A DNA stretch of 64,000 nt from Turbatrix aceti. Its lineage: Eukaryota > Nematoda > Chromadorea > Rhabditida > Panagrolaimidae. This document shows, piece after piece, positions 1-12,800 of the stretch. A program made the position numbers and the translations under genes. Each line of letters begins with the position of its first letter. Position 1 is the stretch's first letter. The stretch covers positions 4,426,718 through 4,490,717 of the forward strand of contig OZ017768.1 of assembly GCA_963969345.1 (NCBI GenBank). The letters run 5' to 3'. The notes under the pieces are model-generated. The model made no database searches. It saw only the letters and a list, made by a program, of their open reading frames with translations, and was not told where the DNA came from.

Positions 1-2
1 TT

Positions 3-578
3 TTGAGTAAAACAACTTTGATTCTCGTCTTCGTCATTACCGATATCTGGTCCGAGTCTGTGTGTGATTTCGCGTTTCTCAAAGCCACAAACTACGTCGT
101 GGTTCATATCGGCGTTATTGAGCTAACAAATTCAACCGACGACGATGACAAGAGCGTCATCGTTGCGCTATCTTCGCCGGCAGGCTTTATACGGTACCAG
201 GATTACGGTGACGTCGAAAACATTCTGCGTGACGTCGTTGCCATCGTCGACCTCGATGTCACCATGCACCTACAACATCCTGGACTTTTTTATCCTCAAC
301 TCATCATTCCTGATATCGAAACAATGGCCAAGAATTCGACTCGTATAAAAGATGGACGGCACAATTTTATGCACGACCCAGGCGTCAACGATGTCAGAGA
401 CCTTCAGGTCATGTTTCTGATGCTGTGCATGGCTTTTTCCCTCCTACTTGGCGTCATTAGCACCGAGATGGACATTTTGATCGATTTTCACAACGATTCC
501 GTCACCGTTGATCCTGCAATTCACCCGCCAACCGAGATCCGCGATATCATAGACAATACGACTGTAGACGATAATTGA
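3..578 (+). CDS. 3' part of an unrecognised membrane protein gene
   Basis: The frame is open from the left edge to a TGA at 576-578, giving about 191 residues, so the start lies outside the window. Codon use is C-rich at third positions, like the confirmed genes here, and the opposite strand is broken by stops. The protein has a mildly hydrophobic segment at its left end, several N-glycosylation-type Asn-X-Ser/Thr sites, and a clear hydrophobic stretch near residues 136-152 that could be a membrane span. A short polar tail rich in Asp, Thr and Ile follows. AATAAA overlaps the stop codon (578-583), which supports a true gene end. I do not recognise the family. An adjoining exon to the left is expected. 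It could also be one large final exon of a longer receptor-like protein. Confidence 0.5.
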   Translation: MSKTTLILVFVITDIWSESVCDFAFLKATNYVVVHIGVIELTNSTDDDDKSVIVALSSPAGFIRYQDYGDVENILRDVVAIVDLDVTMHLQHPGLFYPQLIIPDIETMAKNSTRIKDGRHNFMHDPGVNDVRDLQVMFLMLCMAFSLLLGVISTEMDILIDFHNDSVTVDPAIHPPTEIRDIIDNTTVDDN

Positions 579-583
579 ATAAA
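578..583 (+). terminator. Poly(A) signal AATAAA overlapping the stop codon
   Basis: The last A of TGA is the first A of AATAAA. This predicts an extremely short 3' UTR for the left-edge gene. The same arrangement is seen at the beta-tubulin gene. Confidence 0.55.
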
Positions 584-832
584 TTTAAAACAAAACGGGA
601 GATAAATGATGGTATCGATTCCCCAAAGGCAGGCAAAGGTGCCAAAATGAACGCATAAATAAATATATCGTCATGGAAACGGTTCGGCGCGGAAACGATT
701 TCGTGGGCCAACGAAACCGGGCTGACTGGCAGCTGGCAGACACGAGAAAGACGACCCAAGTGCGCGTAGTTTTTGGCAGGCAGTTGTTTTGCACGTACTA
801 AATATACGTAAAAGTCGAACGAACGAGCGAGC

Positions 833-3800
833 ATGACGGGACTCGAAGGAATCCCTCGCCTCGAAATGAACCTTCTCGATCTGGACATTGACGACACACA
901 CTACAACGCAGCCAATTTTGAGGTTTGTGCACTTTTTCTCTTTTTTATAGGTCTGCGCGATCGATATCCGCTGACGTAACGATAATTGCAGGTCACAGCG
1001 GAATCTGTCAATCACTTTGTCGAGGACCTGCTTGTCGTCATGCTATCCAGCCAGATCGAGACGGCATCTCCGGAGGTCAGTTTGTCCTGCAGGAATTTTT
1101 TGATTTTTTTCCTGATTTCCAACAAAAATTTCAGATCGAAGATTTTCCGAAGCAGCTGATTTCTGGGGCTGCGGATCCAGTGCCGTGCAAACCACCCTCA
1201 TCACCTGGCCGACCCCGTGCTTTGGGTGTTCCAAAGCCTTACGTCCGGGTAGGTTTTTTTTAAAACTAAATTTAAAATTCAATCAAAAAAATCAAAAAAT
1301 CAATGAATGATTGCGTCAACAAAAAGAAAGGAAAATGTTTTTTTGAACGCATCCGTAAACTTTTGCGCTCAAAAACTTTCAATCGCGTGCGCTGTTACCC
1401 TAAAAATTTTCTGCCCTTTTGGAATCGGATTACACCTGTGTTCTGGAGTACCGTACCTGCCGGTTACCCGGTTACGATCCATTAATATTTTTGTTCTTGG
1501 ACGTTTTCACCTTTAATAGAACTGCCCGGAGGGAATGGATAGATAGATGTCTGGCACAGGCGCGCGCGCGCGCACTTGCGCCGTGCAATTCACGTCCGTT
1601 CCGTTCCCGGGGACTGATCCATCGACGAAATCGGAGGGGTTGTTGGCTATGGCGGCTAGCGTTCTCTGAGTGAGTGAGGCCGAGGATATAGGGGGAGTGG
1701 GTGATCCCACCAGACGAGACAGTTGCCCGCCGGCCACAGCTTACATCTTATCTTACGCGATGGTGTATGTGTGTATGTATGTGTTTGTGTGACAGGTTGT
1801 GTTTTGCAAGGCAGCCTGCCTCAGGACATTGTTTCGGGAGTGGTGTAGTACCTCCGTCCGCCGGCGCTGGCGCTGGCGCTGCTGCCGGACGACTGTTGTT
1901 AATCGAGTTTCAATCCTCCAACGCGCCCAGCGGCGATCGATCAGGACCCGGCCCCGGCTTGTCTTGCGTTGCAATTGCGTATGATACGCGTCGCATTTTG
2001 TGTTCCAATGCACCTGCCTGCCGAAAGAGTGTCCCGGCGGCCAGGAAGTCGTTTTGCCCATGTGTATGGCTTTTTTGCCTTTTATTTTTCTTTTTTTTCC
2101 GCGTTTGGACCTTTTTTGCCTTTGTTGTCTTTGCCGATGTCGTGTATGTACTCATTCCCTTGCTTTTATCAGGCCCGGCACCCATCTGACGACGGACGAC
2201 GGTTTGGTTATTGATGCCCTTGACGACGGAGCCAGGTAGCCTCTAGGTGGTCTCTTTCATGAACGGCGGACCGGGTGGCAATCCTCTATCCTCCTTCGGG
2301 CGACGTCAAACCTATCGGAATCCAGTTGACGTGTTTTCTCCCCCCTCACCGAGTCCGAACGACGACCATCTGCATTTTTCTCCAATTATTGATCATCGCC
2401 CAGCAGACAACTTTTATTCCCGATCATCAGCCCACGTGCCATCTGGAAGACTCTCCGTGCCCGTGACTTTCTCGCAGCACAGAGACTTCGGCGATACGCA
2501 CCGCTCCGGCTACGCTCCGGTTGCTTCCGGCAGGGAATCCCAGCTGCCCTGGCGTCAGTCGCCGCAGCCGCTGACAATCCGGCCTTTGGATGACCTGTTC
2601 TACGACGCTGACAGTCCTCTGGCCCCTCGTGACTACGCATCGACTCCTGCACGGGACCCGGAACACTTTCGCTACCGGCAGGAGGCATCTCCGGACCTAC
2701 ATCGCAGCTACTACCGCAACCCAGTACAAAACAACGAAGATCGCGGCGGTCCACCTCTGACCCATCAATCATCCCGTGTCGACGCCCTTAGACAGCAGAA
2801 CAGGGAGCAGATTCAGCCGGTTGCAGTCCGCATCAAGCAGCCCTTTGCAAACGAGCCGCGTCCTACCCATAGGACTTCCTCGGCACCGGTGCACACGCTC
2901 GACGTTCTTTCGACGTCGCTTTACGACCCGTCTTCGTCGTATTACCAGAACCGGCCGGCTGTGAATCATTTTTCGGATACAGAAGACCTGGACGACGATA
3001 TGAGCCGCACAACTGCGAATTGGAAGTCGTCGTTTGCGGCGATGCGCGATAGATTCGGGCAGAGGGATGAAGTTTCCGGTCCTCAGCCGTATACGGATTT
3101 TACCACGTCTACGAGCACCAACTTTTCCAAGTCTCCGACGAACTACAACACATTTCCGAGAAACTCAATTGGCGTTTCAAGATCGACCAGTGAGAACAAT
3201 GTGCCGATTGACAGATTGTGAGTTTTTGAAAAGGTGATATTAGTGCCCGAGTGACAGTTTTTTTTTAAACAAACCTGCTTTGTTTTGGTTTTTTACACGT
3301 TCAAGAAAAGAATTTCTCCCTGGGACTTTCCCATGACTATTTTTGGTGTTTTTGATATCACTCACGCATTGCTTCTGTGCTCTAGGACCTCGTCCCTCCT
3401 ACAACACGCTGTCGAGCGCCGCCGACAAACCGAAACCCCAGAATTCGTCTCTGGTTCTCGCATTTCGACGCCTGTGGCCATGGCCATGGATTTTCCGGGA
3501 AACGACAAATTAGAAGCCAGACGCGGTATCGGCAGCTTCTGGGTGGAGTCTGTGCAGCAGCAGCAGCCTGTCGCGTCTCACGCGACAGCGCCCTTTAGCC
3601 GGATGACAGCTGCGGCGGAGAGACTTGAACAGTTGCACGAACCCATCGATGGGCCCTCCGGCTACGTCAGCGATACTTCGGTCAATCGGTTCACGCCCCG
3701 GCGATTTGGAATGGACAATGTAGCGCTCAAGAGGTCTCGTTTTGACGATTTTCAAGATTCCGCGCCTTCTAGGGGCATGCCAAATGGGAGCTACAACTCC

Positions 3801-6800
3801 AACGGAGGATATGGCAACTACGATACCAACAGACAGCCTTCAGAAGACAGAATTGGGTCTATGAAAAATTTTATTAACGGCAGGGAACCTAATTTTGATT
3901 CTCTGGACAACGCTGTCAATGACCTGAACCAGAGTTTGGTTTTCGACAATCGCGGATGCGCCAGATTTCCACTGGGCGATATCGGAGCCACCGGAGCAGC
4001 GAGGCAAAATGTCTTCACCGGACACAGATTCTCTCCTCCAAGAGCTGTTCCGATGACCTTCCAGCACAGTCCGTCACCTGACTCCCTCTCAGGTGAATCT
4101 ACAATTTCGGTCGCTTTTCTGCCCCATCCGAAACCCACGCACAACCTTCGGGAACAGCTCTACGGAGGCGTCGACGCTTCTGGAAATTCTTTCCTAGGGC
4201 CCTACCGCCGAATGGGTGCGCCGAACTTCCCAAGCCCTACTTCTGGCTCCGTGGCATCCAGAGTGTCGGCACTGGAAAAACAACCCAGCACGCCCACCCC
4301 TCTGCAACTGGCTTCGGCATCGGTTTCTGCTCCCGAAGCACCCCGGAGCCCGTTGACTCCGAGGACGACCGTCTTCCGGACAAAGAATATCATCCACGTA
4401 GACATGGGCTCAAATTTGGCGCCGATCAGGAATGGCACGAGGTCTCCAGATTACGAGAACAATACAACGACGAGCTCCAGCGTTTCGCCTATTCACACCA
4501 AGGTCGGTTTAACAAAGGGAAAACAAACGCAAAAGAAAAAACTGCTGGTCAACGTCAAATTTTTTTTGTTGCACGTATGCGATCGAAAGACTGGAATGCA
4601 GTTTTTTGGTGGCATAAAAAAAGCTGAATTGCCCGCCCGTAATTGTTGTGGCCGTTGCTGACTTGTGTTTTTTTGTCCTGTTCACAGCTTGTGGGCTTTT
4701 ATTTATATCGTCCGAATGGTGCTTTTATTGATGCGTCCTGGTGCGCTGGAACGTAGCGGAACGTAAATGTCAGGGCGCGTTTAACACAATGGATTTTGCG
4801 GGATATTGGATCGGCTAATGATGGATGCTTTCTCTGGGCACGCCTTGCCCAGGGACAGGGGGTTATCATTGTCAGCTTTGCCTTCTGTCTGGTGCGCGAA
4901 GGATGCGCAAGCGAACAACCGTTTTTTGTTCTTCGATTAAACACTAATATTTTGTTCATTTTGTTTGAGAAATCGAACAAACGTGAACATTTTTGACCGT
5001 TTTCGCAAACGAACAACAAACAGATGATTTTAATAATTTTAAAATTTTTTGTCTAAACTGTGCAGAAATGCGTAAATTTCGGTACTGTGCATTTTCACTT
5101 TTTCGATAACAGTTTTCCTACACTTTTAATGGCCGAAATCAGTTTTTTTTTGTAAAATAGCATTGATATCGGCAATATTAAACAAATTTTACCTGAATTT
5201 TTGTTTGTTTTTGTCTGTTCGGCAAATTTAAATTTGTTCACGAACAAACTCAAATAAAGTAAATCTGTTTTTGAACGAACACAAACCCAAAAATTTAGTT
5301 GTTCGCGAACAAACACAAACTTTCGCCCATCCCTGCCGACAGACGCGGGCGGGGTAATGCTCGGAGCCCCCGAGCTCGCGCTCGCGCGACCTTCCCCAGG
5401 AGGCCTTGACTGCTCTGTTTAAGCGCATTTTGAACGCGATTTGACTCCGTAACTGGTTTCCGCCGATGCCGCACGCGGCAGCTGCTGTAATCGCGGTTCG
5501 CGGTCTGTCGGGGTCTGTTGGTGATCATTCTGTCGTTTTCATGGGATTCTTCTTCTTCGCCTCGTGTGCGCGAAAAAAAAACCCCTTCCACAAAAAAAAA
5601 CCGATCACGGAGCTGACGTGCGCGTCTTTTCTTCTCCTCCGCTTTTACTTGTGTGGGAAGAAATTCATTCCAATAAGCAGAATTAATTTGACCACAGCCG
5701 CAGTCAGCATGACCTCTACTTCTTTTGACGAAGAAGTTGTTACGTTCGGTCGCATTAGGGCCTCCGTGTTGGTGTGGGAAAGAGTCGCGCAGGAGAGTTG
5801 AATGCTTGCTTCGGGCGATGACCGAACGAACCTGTTGCACGAATGCGAACGTTTATTTAGTAATCTGTGTATGACTTGGCCGGCCCGCGCGAGCCTCCCT
5901 CTCAGTTATGATGGACAACACACTCCATTAGCCAGCCACCGACGACCGCTGCTGCTGCTCATTAGCCCCCCCCCCAACAAAGACTGTCTTAGGGCTACTT
6001 GACTTTCCTGCAGGCAGGCCAGTCACATCGGCCGCTCTCTGTTACGACACAACCGACGCCTTGATATTTGGTATATACATAAATACATATTTTTCTTGTT
6101 CTTGAGATTTGTTTTTTTTCCACTCCGCATGATGCATATCGTCGTCTTTGGTCAGATGTCTTTTTTTATCCCGCCTGGCGTCAGCTAGCGTTGTACGTTG
6201 TTTTTTCCAATTACGGCAATGAGCTTTTTGCCTCTGGCGCTGCTGCGGAGGAGGTCATATCATCCAAAGTTGTCGGTCGTTCCGTAGCTCAAATCTGATT
6301 CGCACTATTTATTTCATTTTGCGTATTTTTTCATTCATTTTGATAAACAAAATAAATATTTGTTTTCGTTTCGAAACCCATTTATTTTCCAATTTCGCTA
6401 CTGAACTCGGTGAACGTAACCAATTTACAACTTTTTGATGAACGTAAACCTGTTTTTTGTATTTCGAATTTTTTACCTGAATTCTTATGTTTTGACCATA
6501 AAAAACGGTATTTTACGCATTATTTTTAATTTTTTAATTTTTTGGGTTTTTCTGTTGTTTGGAACAAAAAAAACGGATTCATAGTTGGTTTTTTTGGAGC
6601 ACATCCATTTTTTACTGCTGAAAATAGGTTTTGGGTGTCACTGGAGCGCGGAGCACACGTGCCAGCACGTTCTCGAGATGGATTTTACTTACATTAGGCT
6701 AAAAGGATCCATTCACGACGTTATTTGGGGTGATGTGATTTGATTTGCAGGCAGTGAGTTCTCGTGTTCCTGCGTCACTCCCAACTTTTTCCAACTTCCG

Positions 6801-9800
6801 GGGCATAGTTGCGTCGCGGCGGCTAATCTCACACGGGTTTGCCATTGTTCCCCTTATTTCCAACTTTTTGCGTTTTGTCGTTTGTCGTCTGTCGCGTCAC
6901 GCCTCGGGCACTTTGTTTGTTTACTGGTCTCGCAAACTTTTTTTTTTATGCCGAAAAAAAAAATGTGTGATACGAGCTATAATTCCATTTTTGTTCTGCT
7001 CTGACATTTATTTATTTCTTTATTTTTCCCGGGCTTATTTAATTAATACGCGTCGGATAAGAGCAAAGGCACGCGCGGACACGTTATTTTTGGTTTCTTA
7101 CTTTCGATGCCGCCCAGCCCAGCGGGATTACTTTTTACTCTGGAGGAGGAGGTGGCAGGGGAACAAATGCACAACGAACGAGTACGTGGTTTCTTTCGTA
7201 TCCGAAAGGTCAATTTGGGCGAAACACTTTCCTTTAGCGTTATCCCGTTGTCCATTGTTGTGCCGAGGGGCAAATATGTAATTTTCGGAGAAGAAGAGTT
7301 CTGCAGCGGGGTATGACTTGGCCTGGCACCTCTTTTCTCTTTTTCCCATGTTGAAGTTTCAATTTCACTTCTTCCCGCTGTTTTCTTTTCCGTACATGAC
7401 TATTGTTTACCAATTAACGTGACATCATGCAGACTCTGCACATCCCTGCAAGGGAAAAACTGAAAACTGAAATGCAACATTGGCCTCATTTACGTTTAAC
7501 GGACGTTCGTGGACCCTTTGGCCCGATTTGCGTAGCCTGCAGGGGTCCTCAGTGATAAGAACAGCGACCGACCACGGCCAGGGACGTGTACATAGACGTG
7601 GACGTGGACGGAGGCGCTTCATCACCGGTTTGTTTGACTGTTTCTATTCGTTCGCGTGTTCGTTTGCGTGTGTGCGAGTGTTCATTTTATGTATGTCGGA
7701 AGAAGACTTATGCGACTTTAGTCAGACGCTCCGGTCAAGCAAACGAAAGGGAAACGGTCATCCATCCTCACCTGTTTGCCTTCTCGTTTTCACCTGTCGC
7801 AAGGGGACGGGCACCGGATGCTTTTTTTCACACCGGTCATTGCAGGTGGCTCGCTCGGGAGCGAAGAAAAGCAAGCATCTTCACGCGGAAGCACTAGAAA
7901 TTTGCTTCGTGGGGTGTTCTTTTTTCTTCTTATTCCCCTATAATTTGTAGCCTTGTTTGTTTATAAAAGGATTTCTCTTCGGGGGCATAAAAGGATTTCC
8001 CTGGATTTGTTAGAGCCACAATTTTCCTGTCAGGTGTACAGACTCCTTTCCGGGTTTTTCGTACTGCCAGGAGAAAAGAAAAGTCTGCAAACCGGGCATC
8101 CGGGTACAAAATCTACAGATTTGTTTTTTTCTTTTTTCCCGGGAATGATTAATATCGACTGATTAATTTGTATAGGTAGTGATAGGACACCAAACTACTG
8201 ATAGCACCCGATAGCGGCTGTTGGCTTCTGCCCGGCCAAGTTCTGACGCTTCAACCAATGCATAATTTGCTCCTGACCTTTGGCGCTGGAAACTATAGGA
8301 AACTGGCTCTGCAAATATCATAAAGCGCGTTGTGACGTTCGTTATGGGCCGGCAGTGAATTGACGAATGTCGAGCTAGCATTTGCAACATTTCACGATGC
8401 GACGCGTTATCAGAGACGTGTACATGATCCCCTCCTGCATCAGCGACTGCCAGGAGGGCGGTGATCGTGATCGTGCTCGTTCTTGATCGCTTGCTCTTTT
8501 TCTCCCGAGGTGATGTGAGGTGTGCTAGCCTTGCCTTGCCTTGCCGGCGCGGCTGGTCACAACGCCCGGCAGACGAGCGACACGACGAAGCGAAGCGACG
8601 CGACTGACTCGCTCACTTGCTTGCCCGGCTGGCGCTAGGATGACTGACGGCCACATACCAAAGGTCCGGGCTGGGGTCTGGGGCACCTGTCATCGTCCGG
8701 CGATCTTGCTTTGCTGTGTCCGAGCAAGTTGTTGCTTTCTTTTGATCATCCATCGCTCGCGAGCATCTGTTTACCGCACTCACTCGCTTTTGCAGCCCAT
8801 CCTCGCCCCAAATGACCCATCCTCGGTCATTTCATTTTCGGTCTCCGGATGTGATGTGATGCTCAAGGCCAAGAGTTTATCTCCTCCTGGACGTGTGCAA
8901 AACCCGCCAGATTTGATAAAGGCAAAAAAACCCAGTGTGGGATATTTTGGGGTCTGGGATAGTCTTTGCCTTTGTTTTGTGCTTTCTGGCCTGGCCTTCA
9001 ATTTGTTTTTATATTTTTCATTTTTAATGGCAAATGCAAGCTCGGAGCGAGAAAAGAGGGCGAGTCATGTGAAAAACGCGCGCGCGCGCGCCTTTTTTCC
9101 GACATTCTCCATTATTTTGTTTTCTTTTGTTTTCCTGATTTATTTTTTTTATTGCATTCCAGGAGTCTCTTTTGTTTTTTATCCGTGGCCTATCCTGTCG
9201 TAAGATCTTCTTCTTCTTCTTCGTAGTTGTGGTTTCTTTTTTGTTTTCTCTGAAATCATCAGTCTCAAGACTTGGAAGTCTTCTGACTGGATTTTACGGT
9301 CGGTCTCATCGCGGCTTCCTATTTTGAATTTTTGCGCGCGCGAGTGGATTAACCGATGAAAAACGAAGCCAAAGGACTACATTGTTACCAAACTCATCCG
9401 TAGTTTTTGTTGCGAGCGATATTTATTAGTCGATGTTGCGATGGTCAGTTGTCAGTCACCTGGGCCTAGGTACACCTGTGGTTCCATGTTTTTTTGTTGT
9501 TTGAGTTTGGGATGATTTGTTGTGGTGCTTGAGCTCGCTCGGTGACTCTCATCGATACAACAACTACCCCAACCGGTGATTTGGCCAGGTAAGAACTGTG
9601 TCCTAACTGGTAGAAAGACATGGTCGTCGGGAGTAGGGTTGGGTGAGGGAGGGAGTCCGAGGCAAGGTAACCAGGTTCGCGAAAGCGGAAGAGAGCGCGC
9701 TGAGCTGGTTTTAACCGTCAACCGTCGCCAGGGGCCTTGCGCATCGATTATGAGGAGTGTTGATGAAGTACCGGGGAGAGATAAAGCTGCCTGGAGAGCT

Positions 9801-12800
9801 GCTTGAAATCGTAAATCGTTTCTACTTTCTTTTCTCCTACAAACTTTTAATTTTATAAGCGTTTTCGTTTTTCATTTTTTTCATTTTTCGTAGTCGTTTT
9901 GGGGGGGTTTTAGTCGGTCAAATAAATAAATAAACAAATAAATAAATAAATGTCTGTTCGGCTGGGTTTAGAGATCGTTTTGTTCTTCTTTTTTTTTCGT
10001 TCCATCGCTGATCTGAAATCGAGGAGCATTGTTGTGTCATTTTTCTCTTTCTTTTTCGTGTTTTATAAATTTTACGATATGTGATCATGTTCTGCGGACT
10101 TGCACAATATTTAGTGTCCATCGGACCCATCGTCGAGGAAGTAACTGATTTTGATTTGCATGCGCTATCGTATTTCGGTGAAGTTTTTATGTTAGTTGTG
10201 TTGTACACGGACGACACTTGCCTATAGTTAGCCAGCAGCCGGAGCAGAGCGCGTGCTTGCAAGTCTCGCCCACGACTGAGACTGACTGGACTCGACCGAC
10301 CGGGATCGATGACAAGCGGGTGGCCGGACTCGTAAAAGAGGACATTGGAACGCATCGCTGGTATCCTTCCCTCCTTTTTCTCCCTGGCATGCCAAAGGCG
10401 CCAAAAGATTGATAGGCCAACAATAAATAGAAGTTACCTGAACGGTGCTCCCAATCGGTGGATCTGATCGGCGGCGCGGCGGTAGATTGGGTTGAACACT
10501 TTGTACCCGCGCCAACTGTTGCAAAGCAACTTGCGGACTTGCTTGGACTTCCTCCTCGTGCTCTTTTCCCTCCTTCCCTCCTCCCGCACTTGACTGAGGG
10601 CTCTTCCAAGAGGCACCGAGTTGTAAAAAAATCACTAGCGTACACGAACCAGATAAATACTACTACAATGATGTGATTGTTCTTCGTTTATCGTCTCTTC
10701 GTGGTAGGGCTAATTTTAGGTTAAGCAGAATTTTTTTTTATTTGGGTAGCGGATGGGATTTGTGTTGTGGCCCTCTCCCTGGTCCGACGACCAGGGAGGC
10801 GCTGAGGCTGGGGCAGTCTAGCACTGGTCGTTATGAGCGAAATGGATTGGCAATCGCTTAGGCTTTTGAATTTTTGATTTTCACCTTGCTATCGTCAATC
10901 GTTCGTTCAATTGTCAATTGTCTCTGGGGTTTACGACCTTTTTGATAGTTATTTTTTACTTCTTTCTTTCTGGAAGCAAATGCTTGCTTTTTGTCTTTTT
11001 TTTTTAAATAATAAACAGCTTTTTTGTATCTAAAAATTCAGAGATGCATTATGTGATGCTTGTTCTTGTTTTACCTGGATAAAATTCACCGACGTGTTCG
11101 TTTTTTGTGTTAGGCTTATCCCCTGTCTGCACTCCATGGTCGCTGATTTATCTATCGTTCGGGCTCAATCAAGCAAGGGAAAAAGAGGCGCACTCACTTT
11201 TGTTGCCATGCTTGCTTGCTTACGTCTGTCTTTTGTTCACGGAATGAAATCGACAAACTTTTGTCGTTGTCATTCCTCCAAGCTGTTCTTCCAGGCTGTT
11301 ATCGTTTATCATTTTCAAAAAAGGGCTTACCTTGTTGATTTTGTCGTTTCTGCGTCCATTGTTACGTGTTCCCCGTGTTTCTATCACTTTTTTTATAAAA
11401 AAAGAAAAAAAAATTGTTTTTGGAGTGCAAAATCCCTAAATTCGATCGATCTTATTTCGCGAATCGTGTGATGCTGCTCTGAAGGCTTTACCATACCTAC
11501 AAATTTTTGTAGTACCCACGCAACATTCATTAGTGTCATTTGATTTGATTTGACCGCGCAACGCCACCTATGACGGTATCCATGGAGCTCTGGCCGTCGG
11601 CGCCTGACGTCCACGAGCCGATTGTCAGCGAACTCACCGATTCAGTCGACGACATCGGTCGGCTCCTCTCCTCGACCGCGGTCGTCCATACATGGCCCAC
11701 GCCCGCATCCAACAGATTTCCGCTCGTCGTCGACGAATTGGACGTCGTCAACAAAATCCACGTCGATGAAGACTTTTCTATCGTCGGCGAAGAACCGGGA
11801 GTCGTTTTCTACGGTTCCCGTGCTTCGACATCCTCCCAGGAAGATTTCGCCGATGATGAACCGGGTACCGGGAACGAGAACGAGAACGACAACGAGAACG
11901 AAGTCGACGAAGACGGTTCTTCCGGCGTCGATGTCGAGAGTCCGACCGGGACGCCGTCTTCGCTGAGCGCTGAGGAATTCTCCTGGCCGAAGAACAATCA
12001 GATGACGGTACTTCGTGCCAAGAACCCGACGACCATAGCGGCACGGCGAACGTCGACTGCCAGGTGGTCGACTATTACGACATCTGTCCCCGCGGATGCC
12101 GCTAATTGCAACTGCACAGCCCTCGCGTGGAGAAGTCTTCGTCGCAAGACCAACAAAGCCCTCCAAGCCCCGCCCGAAGATAGCTACCGTAAATCGAGTC
12201 GCAGCAGCAAGGCAAATTTACCTGAATCCTCGGATTCCGGTGCCGATACTCTCAGCACGACCAGCAGCACCGGGAGTCCAAGAAATTGTGGAGCAGAGGC
12301 GATTCCGCCGAAGAGCCCGAAACGCCGGAGCGTGAGTTCCGTCATGTCGAGATCGGTCGACGGCAATGGCAACAACGGAGGCGGAAAGAAGCGCGGTGCA
12401 TCGACGATTGGGGTCTTCATAAATTCGGTTGTCTACAAGATGTTCCGGCTCCAAAAGGCAAAGTCGACGATTATCGCGACCTCGACGAAGGCTGGGAGCC
12501 CCGGTCCTGGGCCGGTTGCTGTGGTTGTTCCTCAGCAGGCTGCTCCTGCACCCGCGGAAGCTCCGAAGACGGAAAACTCGCAGGTGCTTAGGGGAGGGGA
12601 AAAACACAAAAAAAACATATTCCTTGACGTTGACTAGCAGATTTTAAAATTTTAAAATTATACAAATAAAAAAAAATAATTTTAAAAATATTAAAAAAAT
12701 GCACTTATTTTTTCAGAGTTTTGTCAAATTAAAAAATTCTTGAAAAATGTAATCGGTTTTTTTTGATATTTTTTTATTTCAAAAATGCCGAAAAAACTGC

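Noticed and set aside
11642..12166. Minus-strand 174-codon frame
   Set aside because: Antisense to the short-isoform first exon; Arg/Val-rich composition is typical of antisense frames.
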